NCBI GenBank assembly: GCA_021817325.1
Contig: JAKAVK010000021.1
Coordinates: 1 to 59,621 of the forward strand
Source: Microcaldota archaeon
GTDB taxonomy: Archaea > Micrarchaeota > Micrarchaeia > Micrarchaeales > CABMGC01
Length of the DNA: 59,621 bases
Direction: 5' to 3'
In this document: one piece after another, positions 32,554-42,157 of the stretch
Position numbering within the stretch: position 1 is the first letter of the stretch
Layout: each line of letters starts with the position of its first letter
Program-made: the position numbers and the translations under genes
Notes under the pieces: model-generated
What the model saw: the letters and a program-made list of their open reading frames with translations, nothing else
What the model was told of the DNA's origin: nothing
Databases searched by the model: none

Positions 32554-35541
32554 TTACGTCGAGCCCGCGGCTGAGAGCAAGTCGTTTATGAACTGGTTGC
32601 CCGCAGTCACTGTCTGGTTCGCAGTATAGCCTGCTACCAGGATCCTTGAGGCACCGCCGTTTGCTCCGGAGAACGCCTGTACGATCACCGCATTAGGACC
32701 GCTTGCTCCGCCGCTTGTGAAGCTCTGCGCGAGCTGTGGGTTCTGTGCGAAGATCTGGGCTGCCACAGAGTTGACATAGGCGCTGCCCACCACTATGAGG
32801 GATGAGGCGTTGTTTGCGTTCGTGTCAAGCACTGCGAGTGGCGTTGTTGCAGTGTCGAGATGGCTCGAGACTACCGCTTTCGTCACTGACGGCGTAGCTG
32901 TCAGGTTCGTGAGGCCGGTCACATTGCAGCTTGTGGCTGTGAATGTGCACTTCGCGCTCACGTTAGCTATCGTCACGTTGGCGAGGTTTGTCTGCTGGCC
33001 GACACCGTATGGCCCGTAGACGCTCGTAGTCGTCACGTTGCTCGTCGAGTTCGATGCCGCCCCCACCAATAGCTCCAGCGTGTCAACAGACTTTGCGAGG
33101 TTGACAGTCACTGTAGTCGGCGAGATCTTGGCGATCTGCGATCCGCGCTCTGTCCTGAAGCCCTGCCCCACGTTGAACGCGTGGTTCTGCGTGGACGTGT
33201 ACGTCATGTTGTTGTGCGTACCCGTTGTAGAGTAGTTCAGGTAGAACATCGGCTGCGTGTTCGGACCTCCAGTTGAGTTGAAGATTCCGAAGCCAAGCTG
33301 GTCTACTGCCTGCGTGTTCGTAGGCACCGCAACCTCACCGAAGCTGTAGGTGTAGTACTCACCTGCACCGGTGTTCGGATTAGGCGCAGCAGATCCCAGC
33401 GATGACAGCACAAAGTTGGACTGTGGCTGTCCGTTCTGCTGGTTGTAGATCACGTTGACGCTTGCCGCAGTAGCCGCAGGGGTATAGCTCGATGGCCATG
33501 TCAGCTGGTAGTTCGTCCCAGTCTGGGAGTACAGGATCATAGGCGCAGTCGAGACCAAGTTCGCCAACACGTTTGCGGGCACCAACACGTTTGCGGTGTT
33601 GGAGGCCTCAGCGATCACGTTTACTGCTCCAGGTAGAGCCCTGTTGAGCTTTATCGCTGTGACGTTGTACAGCGGGGTCGACAGTGGCTGCGTGTTGCTC
33701 GCCGCGGTGAAGACTACAGTCTCACTTATTGGCGATGGCGACGTAGATGTCTGGTACCCTGTTATCTGGGCCTGCAGCTGGTTGGTATTGTTCACCCACA
33801 GGTTGACGTTTGCCGCGTTCGATGTGAGTGAGAGCGCCATCTGCACTGCATTTCCTACCGTTGCAGCATTGGCATTCTCATTGAGCGCATACGGCGTGAG
33901 GTCGTATGTCACCGTGCTGCTGGTCTGGCCCGCATAGCTGAATGCGTTAGGTATTGAGCTTGTTACAGTCAATTCCTCTGCAGGCTCAGTGACATTTGTT
34001 ATGTCAAGACCAGAAACGGTGTGCGCTGACAACACGTTCTTGTAGCCGCCACTTACTGAAGCGGTGTAGCTGCTTGCAGCCGATACGGCATCGTAGTTGT
34101 TTCCAAGAGTGTCACCTACGAACTTTACGCTCCAGGTCTTGGGGTTCTCAATGAAGTTGAAACCCTGTCCCGGAAGCAGTGTCACAGGTGATGCATTCCA
34201 TACAACCAGGCCCTCGAGGGCATGTGCAGCTCCGCCTCCTGAGGAGGTGTTGGTCCACAACAGGTTGACGTTCCAGCCAGGATCTCTCGTCTGGTTGAAT
34301 GACTTACCATTGGTCAGGTTGAAGAGGTTGCTGAACAGCTGCATCTTCGCCCACTTCTGGTATGCATACAAACCTGCGAAGGTCTGGTTCACTCTGACGA
34401 ACAGGGTGTGTCCGGATACGTTGAACTCCTGCGTTGAGAAAGGAGACAACTGCGTGGTGTTTGTCAGCACGCCGTTATAGAATACCTCTACTGCGGCATT
34501 CGACAAGCCATTCGCGTTAGGCTGGCCAAGGTCGGTCAGTTCCACGTTGAACCCGCCGACGGATGAGTTGGTTACGTTGTGGCCCACATATACCGTTGTC
34601 AACGGCAGAAGTGATTCCGCAAGCGTTACCTTTCCGCCATACGTAACGTTGGTTGACGCTACTGTTGCAGTAGGCGCAGTCTCATTCAGGATCGTCCAGT
34701 TCTGCCCGAGCAGCTTTATTGGCACGTTTATGTTCCTGCTGCCTCCGCTCGAGTACTCCTGTATAGGGGAGCTGAACGTTGCCTCATATGCTCCGCCGGC
34801 GTTTACAACTGCGAAGTTGTTTGTGCCTGATGCCTGGTCGAATACAGGGAAGCCGCTTAGCCAGAGGCTCTCCGTCTCTCCGTTGCCACCGTAGTTGCTG
34901 AGCAATCCAGGCAGACTTGAAGTCGTAACCTGGAGCAGGTTGTCACCGCCGCCTGTCGCTGCGAATCCTGTGAAGGATACTCCGCCTCCATTATAGTTAT
35001 ATACAACAGAGCCTGATGTAGGCACTGAGCCTGACGCGGAGAACGCAGACGCTGCAGGCGAAGCCGTCAGCGATGTTGTCTCAGGGAACGCGTACTGGCT
35101 TGCAGAGGTCTGCAATGCCTTTGTCTGAGCAGGTTCGTTTAGCGAGACCGCCCTGTTGAGCACTGAGCCGATCAATGCAGTGAATGCATATGATCCGCTA
35201 GGCGCAGCGAGGCCCTTTTCGCCAAGCCAGACCTGCTGGTTTGTTAGCGTGCAGGAAGGCGTTGTCACGACGCACGAGACAGCCCGTCCGCCGCCTCCGG
35301 TTACCGTCGCGCTGACGTTCACGGTTGTGAGCGCCATGTTGCCTATGACAGCAGCTATGTTCGCTGCGACGACTCCGTCGCTAGGTTGAGCTGCGTGTCC
35401 CACCACTATCTGCACTACAGGTTGCCCTTGGTTGTTAACTATTGGCACATTGCCAAAGCTTACTCCCTGCCCTGCGACGGCAAGTCCCATCAAAAGACTC
35501 GCTCCCAGAGCGGCTATTCTCTTCGCGTTTAGACTTTTCAT
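32554..35541 (-). CDS. S-layer protein (methanococcal MJ0822-type family)
   Basis: Main candidate for the surface lattice subunit. The 995-residue protein has a signal peptide (about 1-24), then V-V-Q-I-V-V-G-H-A-A-Q-P-S-D-G-V-V-A-A-N-I, a block found at the N-terminus of methanococcal S-layer proteins. Long beta-rich Ser/Thr/Asn regions with many N-x-S/T sites follow. Its C-terminus has I-L-V-A-G-Y-T-A-N-Q-T-V-T-A-G-N-Q-F and a final helix, like the family's C-terminal S-layer domain. Its codon use looks strongly biased, as expected for a very abundant protein. It is preceded by GATTTAAATACT (minus strand, 35588-35599) and ends in a hairpin terminator. Parts of about residues 505-840 recur in the 1313-residue surface protein. 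Confidence 0.88.
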   Translation of the reverse strand: MKSLNAKRIAALGASLLMGLAVAGQGVSFGNVPIVNNQGQPVVQIVVGHAAQPSDGVVAANIAAVIGNMALTTVNVSATVTGGGGRAVSCVVTTPSCTLTNQQVWLGEKGLAAPSGSYAFTALIGSVLNRAVSLNEPAQTKALQTSASQYAFPETTSLTASPAASAFSASGSVPTSGSVVYNYNGGGVSFTGFAATGGGDNLLQVTTSSLPGLLSNYGGNGETESLWLSGFPVFDQASGTNNFAVVNAGGAYEATFSSPIQEYSSGGSRNINVPIKLLGQNWTILNETAPTATVASTNVTYGGKVTLAESLLPLTTVYVGHNVTNSSVGGFNVELTDLGQPNANGLSNAAVEVFYNGVLTNTTQLSPFSTQEFNVSGHTLFVRVNQTFAGLYAYQKWAKMQLFSNLFNLTNGKSFNQTRDPGWNVNLLWTNTSSGGGAAHALEGLVVWNASPVTLLPGQGFNFIENPKTWSVKFVGDTLGNNYDAVSAASSYTASVSGGYKNVLSAHTVSGLDITNVTEPAEELTVTSSIPNAFSYAGQTSSTVTYDLTPYALNENANAATVGNAVQMALSLTSNAANVNLWVNNTNQLQAQITGYQTSTSPSPISETVVFTAASNTQPLSTPLYNVTAIKLNRALPGAVNVIAEASNTANVLVPANVLANLVSTAPMILYSQTGTNYQLTWPSSYTPAATAASVNVIYNQQNGQPQSNFVLSSLGSAAPNPNTGAGEYYTYSFGEVAVPTNTQAVDQLGFGIFNSTGGPNTQPMFYLNYSTTGTHNNMTYTSTQNHAFNVGQGFRTERGSQIAKISPTTVTVNLAKSVDTLELLVGAASNSTSNVTTTSVYGPYGVGQQTNLANVTIANVSAKCTFTATSCNVTGLTNLTATPSVTKAVVSSHLDTATTPLAVLDTNANNASSLIVVGSAYVNSVAAQIFAQNPQLAQSFTSGGASGPNAVIVQAFSGANGGASRILVAGYTANQTVTAGNQFINDLLSAAGST

Positions 35542-35587
35542 TCTATCACGTTAGTATACTTTTTCTGAATAAGACATTAGGTGTAAA

Positions 35588-35599
35588 GTATTTAAATCC
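35588..35599 (-). promoter_or_regulatory. TATA box for the S-layer gene
   Basis: On the minus strand GATTTAAATACT lies 47-58 nt upstream of the S-layer ATG. A purine-rich run precedes it (BRE-like), and ACGTGATAG, a partial Shine-Dalgarno, precedes the ATG. Confidence 0.55.
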
Positions 35600-35767
35600 T
35601 CGCTTTTGTTTCACTTTTTTTATGCATATTAAAGATTAAAATTCGTTGATTGTTGTAAATTGTTTCTTTTGTAGACGTATCATTACGACGGAAGGCTATA
35701 TCGGTGCCTATCTGCCCGCCGGATGCACGGCAGCCGAAGTTATTAGACAATTGGCTAACATCAATGC

Positions 35768-37249
35768 TCATGCGCTCACATTTGCCACAACAGTGGTGCC
35801 GCTGATGACCGAGACGTTCTGCGGCGAGCTGCTTACGTAGAGGTAGTCATTCGAAGGGTTGTAGGCCATGTTGGTGAAGTAGTACAGGTTCATGACGTGC
35901 GTTGCTGTGCCGTTCTTCACCGCAAGCAGGTTGAGCACGTCTCCCTCTGAGAAATTATCTACCACGGCATAGAGGTAGCCGCTGGAGGGATTGTATAGCA
36001 TGCCCTCCACAGGACCGCTCACGCCTATCGTTTCTATCACAGAAGTGCCGTTAATCGCAGTTATCGACGTGCCTGTGCCGTTCATGCCTCCGCTGTCCAC
36101 GAAGAGTACGCCGTTAGAGGCGTTGTATACTGAGATGACAGGTGCAGGCAGCGTGATCTTTCCGGCTAATGAGTAGCCGCTTAAAGCCAGTGCGACGCCG
36201 GTTAGGCTGGAGTTCGCATTTGATGTATATACTGCGTACGCATACTTGCTTGCAGGGCTTCTGACGACCCATCCTGTGATGTCCTTGTAGTATACTGCCG
36301 GTATTGATATGTTCTCTATTGAGCTGCCCTTTATGGCCCATATCCGGCTGTCGGTCAGGCTGAGTGCATAGACTATCCCGCTCTGGGGGTCGGCCATTAT
36401 GTCGGCCGTCCTTATGCCTATCGTTGGATTTGACACTACCGAGTCGCCAGAGAAGACGGTCGCATTGGTGGTATATACGTATAATGAACCGTTGCCAGAG
36501 GCGTAGTATGGCGAGGCATAGACAAGCCCATCCTGAGGGTTGTAAGCAAGGCTCGATGGAGAGTATCCGGCAGTTCCTACCGAACTCACGCCTGTTCCAT
36601 TGATTATGTACGTGGTATTGGAGTTGGAGTTCGCTATGTATACATAGCCACTGTCAGCATCTACGGCAGTGGGATTGTTTATGTATGACGCATTGCCAAA
36701 ACCTGCCTGCAGCGTCGCTATTATCGTATTTCCGCTAATTACATAGGTATAGGAGCTGCCTATCAGATACAGGTACCTGTTGACAGGATCGTATAGCGAG
36801 AACTGGTAGCCTATCGCCGGCGCAGCGGCAAGATATGCCGATGTGTTGAGCTTCCCTGTGACGTTGATGCCGCTTATGATCGATATGTTTGTATTGTACC
36901 CTGATTCGGTAAACCCGCCCAGATTCTCGACATACATGTTGCCGTTGGCTGGATTGTAAGCCAAAAAGCCAGGGTAGTTGTAGATGGCGTTAGCGGTGGA
37001 GTTTGCCTGGCCTTGCGAAAGGTTCAGCGTTGTGCCCGGTATCGGTGCGGTATTGTTTAGGTATGGTGCTGGTATTGTGGTGTTTGTGCCGCTGCGCCCT
37101 TTCACATTATTATTGCCAGGTGCGCCGCCTCCTTGCGGCCTCGTATAGAAGTATAGAACTGCTGCCAGGACGATTACAACAACAGCTATTACCAAGATGC
37201 CACGCAGCGCGGAAGACCGCGCAGCTGTTCCGGACTGCTTCAGTGCCAT
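35768..37249 (-). CDS. Membrane-anchored beta-propeller protein (YVTN/NHL-like)
   Basis: The 493-residue protein begins with a short cytoplasmic part and one helix (about residues 17-37, I-L-V-I-A-V-V-V-I-V), then a Gly/Asn/Pro linker and at least seven repeats of about 45 residues. Each repeat pairs Y-N-P-x-x-G-x-x-Y-V with a strand such as N-x-S-V-I-x-G or T-Y-I-I-N-G-T. This is the pattern of surface seven-bladed propellers in archaea. The ATG at 37249 is chosen because a TATA box (AATATTTAAAC) on the minus strand lies only about 20-30 nt upstream of it; the in-frame ATG at 37264 lies too close. It lies 227 bp from the S-layer gene start on the same strand. It may bind other surface proteins. 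Confidence 0.75.
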   Translation of the reverse strand: MALKQSGTAARSSALRGILVIAVVVIVLAAVLYFYTRPQGGGAPGNNNVKGRSGTNTTIPAPYLNNTAPIPGTTLNLSQGQANSTANAIYNYPGFLAYNPANGNMYVENLGGFTESGYNTNISIISGINVTGKLNTSAYLAAAPAIGYQFSLYDPVNRYLYLIGSSYTYVISGNTIIATLQAGFGNASYINNPTAVDADSGYVYIANSNSNTTYIINGTGVSSVGTAGYSPSSLAYNPQDGLVYASPYYASGNGSLYVYTTNATVFSGDSVVSNPTIGIRTADIMADPQSGIVYALSLTDSRIWAIKGSSIENISIPAVYYKDITGWVVRSPASKYAYAVYTSNANSSLTGVALALSGYSLAGKITLPAPVISVYNASNGVLFVDSGGMNGTGTSITAINGTSVIETIGVSGPVEGMLYNPSSGYLYAVVDNFSEGDVLNLLAVKNGTATHVMNLYYFTNMAYNPSNDYLYVSSSPQNVSVISGTTVVANVSA

Positions 37250-37351
37250 GAGGTGGCTTCTCATTTAAAGTTTAAATATTGATAACATCAACCAGGGCAC
37301 GGCAGCCTGCTCTTATTAATATGTATATTGCCATTGCTTTATGGGATTTAT

Positions 37352-37597
37352 ATGGCATCTAGGAGAAAAGCAGATGACAAGGAGCTCCTGCGCGATTACT
37401 TCATGATGGAGAGCATGGCGAAGGAGCTGAAGTGGCACCAGGACAGGATCAGGGCCATAGGCAAGCGCGTGGTCAAGAAGGCTGCAAAGACGGACCTCAA
37501 GGACGGCATAATAGAGAACCTCGACGTAGTCGTAACGCACATGAAGAATGCGCAGAGGGAGCTTGACAGGGCTATGGGCAAGCTCAAGATGATATGA
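37352..37597 (+). CDS. Small helical protein upstream of pth2
   Basis: I do not recognise this 81-residue basic, fully helical protein (K-E-L-L-R-D-Y-F-M-M-E-S-M-A-K-E-L-K-W-H-Q-D-R-I then N-A-Q-R-E-L-D-R-A-M-G-K-L-K). It resembles a helical hairpin and lacks cysteines. The ATG at 37352 follows an AT-rich ATGGGATTTATATGG, whose TTTATAT can only serve as a TATA box if the start lies downstream, and an in-frame start at 37328 would fall within it. It ends 4 bp before the Pth2 start, so the pair is an operon. Its role may be linked to translation, from context only. Confidence 0.6.
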   Translation: MASRRKADDKELLRDYFMMESMAKELKWHQDRIRAIGKRVVKKAAKTDLKDGIIENLDVVVTHMKNAQRELDRAMGKLKMI

Positions 37598-37601
37598 TAA
37601 G

Positions 37602-37970
37602 TTGATAGCGGTGGAGGAGGAGATCAAGCAGGTAATCATTGTCAGGACAGATCTTGAGATGGGCAAGGGCAAGCTGGCCAGCCAGGTCGGGCATGCAGTC
37701 ATGCTCAGCTACCTTGAGGCCCTGAAACTGGATAGGGAGGTTGTAGAGCAGTGGCTTGGGAGCGGGGAGAAGAAGATAGTCCTCAAGATAGAGGACTACA
37801 ACGCCATGAAGAAGCTCTACGACGCCTTCAGATACAAGAAGATACCCTGCGCTCTTGTGAACGATGCAGGCCTTACGCAGCTGCCGCCCGGAACCGCCAC
37901 CGCACTGGGCATAGGACCATGGAGGAAGAGTGAGATAGACCAGTTCACGTCCTCGCTCAAGCTTCTGTAA
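37602..37970 (+). CDS. pth2: Peptidyl-tRNA hydrolase, Pth2 type
   Basis: Releases tRNA from peptidyl-tRNAs that drop off ribosomes. The 122-residue protein matches archaeal/eukaryotic Pth2: Q-V-I-I-V-R-T-D-L-E-M-G-K-G-K-L-A-S-Q-V-G-H-A, with the Lys and His of the active site, and later V-N-D-A-G-L-T-Q-L-P-P-G-T-A-T-A-L-G-I-G-P. The start is TTG at 37602, 4 bp after the preceding stop; a GTG at 37611 within GGTGGAGGAGG would shorten it by three residues, and no ATG is available nearby. The length fits the family (about 115-120). Confidence 0.95.
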   Translation: MIAVEEEIKQVIIVRTDLEMGKGKLASQVGHAVMLSYLEALKLDREVVEQWLGSGEKKIVLKIEDYNAMKKLYDAFRYKKIPCALVNDAGLTQLPPGTATALGIGPWRKSEIDQFTSSLKLL

Positions 37971-38004
37971 TGGCCCAATGGCAATGTATTTCTTCACATG
38001 CGCG

Positions 38005-41000
38005 CTATCGTTTTCTGGTGCGCATGTACACCGCATAGAGCAGCACCAGGATGATTGCCGCTGCGCCGGCGACCAGAAGATAGCTTTCCCACGCTGGCGA
38101 AGCAGCCTGCGGCACTGTAGGTGGACTTATTGCATTGGCAGTATTGCTGGTAATATTGGAGGCGGTTGTGTTTATTTTGCGTGTACTGTTTACTGGAAGT
38201 GCATTTGATGTGGCAGACGCATTTGAAGATGTGGTGCGCCGTGCGGTTGAATTTGCTGCAGTGCTGTTTACCGTGGCGGTCTTATTTGAAGATTGAGCGG
38301 ATGGCGGTGCGACGATGCTGTTGCTTGTAGTCTGGGATGCCTTGCCATATATCACCTCATATGTTGCGGACCCGTATACCGTGTAGTTCTCGCCGCAGGC
38401 GTGGCCTGACCCGATGCCGTAGACATCGCCTTCGTAGACGAATACACCTGCCGGGGAAGTGAATGAGCAGGCGAAGCTGAAATTGAGATAGTCCGACTGC
38501 GGCACGGTGACCGCCGCGGGAAGCTGACTCTGGCTGAATTCCGATGCATTTGCCGCGCCAGACCCTACAACATATGCGTATATTACAGCAGCATTTGAAG
38601 TTTCAGAACCAACCAGATTGTCACCGAGTACAACAGTCTGTGCTGAAGGCTTGCCTGCCCCTCTGCTGGAAGGAGCCGCAACTATGGCGAGTTCTCCGGC
38701 GGGAGCGCTGTTCGCCGTGGCCCCTGTAGCGTCAACTACCAAAACATTGGCATTTAACGTGTCTCCTATAAGATTGGCGTTTGGGGTGAATGCAAAGGTA
38801 TTGCCTGAGGCGGACAGTCCGGAGTATATTGTGCTGTTTACCAGTGTGTTTGTTACGCTGTTGTAGATCCTGAATGAGTATGAGAATGGTTCCGTACCGC
38901 CAGTGACAGTCGCCGTATAGGCTATCGTACCGTAGGCATATACGTTTCCAGAGGACGGTGTTTCGCTCAGGAATACGGCAGGCGCCGGGTTTATCGCGAC
39001 ATAACTATCTGCGCTGTTTGCCGTGCCCATAGAGGTATTGATTATGGTAATGCTATTGGACAGTTGATTGACTATGTAGGCGTATGCGCCCGATGGCGAG
39101 AAGGCTATTCCTGTCGGGCGGGCCATATCTGCACTGCTTACGCTGCCTTGCGCCGAGTTTGCTGCGGCGTATATTACTGACAGATTATCGGTTTGCTGGT
39201 TGGTGACGTATGCGTATGCGCCCGATGGCGAGAAGGCTATACCGGCCGGGGAGGAGAAGGCGCCGCTGACCGCACCGATCACAGAGTTTGTTGCGGTGTT
39301 GACTATTAGCGCGTTGCCAGATGCATAATTTATGACGTAGACGTAGGTTCCGGATGGGGAGAAGGCGGCCCCTATCGGACGGTCCATACCGCCTGCAATA
39401 GAGCCAACCACGGTGTTGGTCGCGGTGTCGATGATCACCACGTTGTTGCTTTCGAAGTTGGCCACATATGCATATGCGCCCGATGGCGAGAAGGCTATAC
39501 CGTAAGGATAGGAAAAGCCATTTGAAATAGTGTTTACCACAGTGTTGGTCGCGGTGTCGATGATTGATATGCTGTTTGAAGCGGCATATGACGCGTAAGC
39601 ATAGGTGCCCGAAGGGGAGAAGGCGATTCTCGTAGGGGCGCCAATTGCATTGGATACCGAAGCTGTCACTGCGTTTGTCTCTGTGTCAATGATTACGATG
39701 TTGCCTGAACCGTTGCCATAGTTCAGCACGTAGGCGTAGGTTCCGGATGGGGAGATGGAGGCTCCCAACGGCGTATACATGCCGCTTGCAATGGTGCCGA
39801 TGACAGGCACCTCTTCTGGCGTATTATCCGCAACGAATGCACAGTAATATGTGTCATAAACAGGATACAGAGGCGAGAAAGTTGCGGATGTTGAGGTGAT
39901 GCCAATCCGCTGCTGGAGCAGGGTCGATCCTTGATTGCATGAAGGGGTAGACGAAGAGTATAGCGAGGCGGAGTATGGCTGCGAACCGCCGGACCATGAT
40001 GCAGCGAATGTCACTGATTGCCCCATATCTATTGCCGTATTTGAAGGGGTGAGGGTCACTGCGGATAGCTTGGGATTTATTGTAATAACACCAGTGTAGG
40101 GACTGTTGACTGTTGTAGGATGCGAGTCGGTAACAAGCACGTTCACCTCGATGGTATTGCCCACATATGCGGATGGCGCAGTCCACACGAACGCATTTGT
40201 GGTCGATTGGTTTGTGTATTGTTGCGAAAATACAATGGCATTTGTTATCGTATTTGTGAATAGGTAGTTATAGGTATACGGCGCCGTGCCGCCAGACGAG
40301 ATGTGTGCGGTTAAGGTGAGGCTCTGCCCCGCGTCCATCTGGGCTGGCGATAATGGCAGGGAGTTAACTGATGGAGTCGCTGGAGGTGAGTACAGGCCTG
40401 TTCCCCATAGCCCACCAGAGTATACGGCACTGGAAACCGCAACTGCACCTGAATTCGAGAGTGTGGCGATTACATTGTATGTGTTCTGGCCCGTCTGGTT
40501 GCACAGTGCGAGCGCAACGGTCTCGAAGTTATCGCCTCCGGATTGCAGGAACTGTTGCGTGCAGCCGCTCGGCCATGCAATGCTCGTACATTCATAGAAG
40601 CCGCAGCTGACCATCAGCGCGGTTGCAGCAGGCTGGCCAGAGGCGATACTGTTTGTTGAATATGAATACGTGTAGCTTGTAGTGGCCGATTGGGCCGCTG
40701 CGCCGGCGAGGTTGCTTAGCTGCGGAGTACCGCTTGTAGTCATCACCTCAAGCCCTGCGACTGCTATGTCGCTTTGGGTGGAGGAGTCGCTGCAGCTGGA
40801 CGAGGCGTATGTGTTACCTACTTCGGCATATGAACCGGCACTGGCTGCCAGAACAGGCCAAGAAGGAGTGTTCAAGGCTGCATTCCCGTCACCTCCCCAG
40901 CAGAAGTTGCCCGGTGAGGAAACGCCAGGCAGATTGCATGAAGCTGATTTAGATCCTGTTGCGTTACAAGAGGCAATATAGTATGTCTCAGTCTTGACTG

Positions 41001-42114
41001 CTGCACCTAATGTCGTGCCTGGCATTACCCCGTTGGGCGGGTAGGCACGGGTGCGAGCCCATTGAACTACATCTGTTGCTGTTCCAGAACTAGAATACGC
41101 AAGCCATATACTCGGATATGAAGTAGAAGCCCATGTATATTGCGTATTCGTTCCAGACAATTCATTTGCATAGTTTTCGTAAGCTTGTTCGCTTCCTGTT
41201 GCAGACCATATTAAAGTTTGTATATATCCTCCTGAAGTGTATTGTTGTGTGCCTGGACTAATACCAAACGAGCCTAATGCGCTTTCTATGCTCCATCCAT
41301 TAATAGCTCCTAGAGTATCGTAATTTGTTGCATCACCTTGGGTCAATGACCATCCATTTCTTATCTGCCAGCTCCCTGAAACAGAAGACGGTATGTACAC
41401 CTCGAATATGCTTGTGGGCACCGCAATCTTGCCATATAGCCACATAGATGGGTCTGAACCTGTAAGTTCAGCGCCATTATCTACAGAAAATGTCCCAGTC
41501 ACGGAACCTTGCGACCATTTGCTTGTGTTGAGGCTTGTTCCAGCAAAGTTGTCGTAGAAGCTGAACACGTTTGCGCCGTTATCATATTCCGCATATGTTG
41601 AAGATAACTGCGGGGCCTCTCCGGTAATGGTATTTGAGAGCGTAGGCTGCGAGTTGAGTACATTGCTTGTCCATCCTAGGTATATGGTATTTGCAGCGGC
41701 GATCCCTGTATTTGCGGGCAGGAACGAAGAGGGCCAGTTGTACTCCACCCAGTACAGTATGTTCGCGCTGCCTGCCAAAGCGTTTGCAGAGGCGTCCGAT
41801 GTGCATGTCGAATTTGCCGTATTCTCATTGAGCATGTTGCCTTCCATCCATGAGTTGATTATGGTGCCGTTTGCAAAGAAGAATTCAGCATTGTTCAGGT
41901 TGCAGGTCTCGTACTGCTGATACGCTATCGCATTTACCCCTATAATCCCTCCTGTGCCTGTTGCTCCAATTGCAATAGGTGTATTAGGAGCTACCGCTGT
42001 ACTTTGGTAATTTGTCAGCGTTATGGGTGCATACGCTATTATGCCCTTGGGAGTCGTGACTGCAAATGCTGGCGAGATCGCAGCAACAAACAGCACAAGC
42101 CATTGCATCCTCAT
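38005..42114 (-). CDS. Giant surface protein with DUF2341-like, PKD-like and YVTN propeller domains
   Basis: The 1369-residue protein has a signal peptide (about 1-19). A DUF2341-like N-terminal region (about 25-330) contains N-S-W-M-E-G-N and W-V-E-Y-N-W-P. Ig/PKD-like domains follow (about 500-770), then a seven-bladed YVTN propeller (about 775-1035) built from repeats like F-S-P-S-G-A-Y-A-Y-V and V-I-I-D-T-A-T-N-T-V-V. Another PKD-like and a Ser/Thr/Asn-rich stalk precede a C-terminal transmembrane helix with R-T-R-K-R (about 1340-1369). This makes it cell-anchored. The start at 42114 (or 42108) is close to a TATA box on the minus strand near 42141-42152. It is probably an adhesin or structural surface protein. 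Confidence 0.8.
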   Translation of the reverse strand: MRMQWLVLFVAAISPAFAVTTPKGIIAYAPITLTNYQSTAVAPNTPIAIGATGTGGIIGVNAIAYQQYETCNLNNAEFFFANGTIINSWMEGNMLNENTANSTCTSDASANALAGSANILYWVEYNWPSSFLPANTGIAAANTIYLGWTSNVLNSQPTLSNTITGEAPQLSSTYAEYDNGANVFSFYDNFAGTSLNTSKWSQGSVTGTFSVDNGAELTGSDPSMWLYGKIAVPTSIFEVYIPSSVSGSWQIRNGWSLTQGDATNYDTLGAINGWSIESALGSFGISPGTQQYTSGGYIQTLIWSATGSEQAYENYANELSGTNTQYTWASTSYPSIWLAYSSSGTATDVVQWARTRAYPPNGVMPGTTLGAAVKTETYYIASCNATGSKSASCNLPGVSSPGNFCWGGDGNAALNTPSWPVLAASAGSYAEVGNTYASSSCSDSSTQSDIAVAGLEVMTTSGTPQLSNLAGAAAQSATTSYTYSYSTNSIASGQPAATALMVSCGFYECTSIAWPSGCTQQFLQSGGDNFETVALALCNQTGQNTYNVIATLSNSGAVAVSSAVYSGGLWGTGLYSPPATPSVNSLPLSPAQMDAGQSLTLTAHISSGGTAPYTYNYLFTNTITNAIVFSQQYTNQSTTNAFVWTAPSAYVGNTIEVNVLVTDSHPTTVNSPYTGVITINPKLSAVTLTPSNTAIDMGQSVTFAASWSGGSQPYSASLYSSSTPSCNQGSTLLQQRIGITSTSATFSPLYPVYDTYYCAFVADNTPEEVPVIGTIASGMYTPLGASISPSGTYAYVLNYGNGSGNIVIIDTETNAVTASVSNAIGAPTRIAFSPSGTYAYASYAASNSISIIDTATNTVVNTISNGFSYPYGIAFSPSGAYAYVANFESNNVVIIDTATNTVVGSIAGGMDRPIGAAFSPSGTYVYVINYASGNALIVNTATNSVIGAVSGAFSSPAGIAFSPSGAYAYVTNQQTDNLSVIYAAANSAQGSVSSADMARPTGIAFSPSGAYAYIVNQLSNSITIINTSMGTANSADSYVAINPAPAVFLSETPSSGNVYAYGTIAYTATVTGGTEPFSYSFRIYNSVTNTLVNSTIYSGLSASGNTFAFTPNANLIGDTLNANVLVVDATGATANSAPAGELAIVAAPSSRGAGKPSAQTVVLGDNLVGSETSNAAVIYAYVVGSGAANASEFSQSQLPAAVTVPQSDYLNFSFACSFTSPAGVFVYEGDVYGIGSGHACGENYTVYGSATYEVIYGKASQTTSNSIVAPPSAQSSNKTATVNSTAANSTARRTTSSNASATSNALPVNSTRKINTTASNITSNTANAISPPTVPQAASPAWESYLLVAGAAAIILVLLYAVYMRTRKR
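41772..41829 (-). repeat. 58-bp exact repeat, copy 1
   Basis: This stretch in the DUF2341-like region is identical to 43796-43853 in the next surface gene; the flanks are similar but not identical. Confidence 0.92.
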
Positions 42115-42157
42115 ATTCTCTGAATTAACCTAGCCACTCTAAACCTTAAAAATCGAT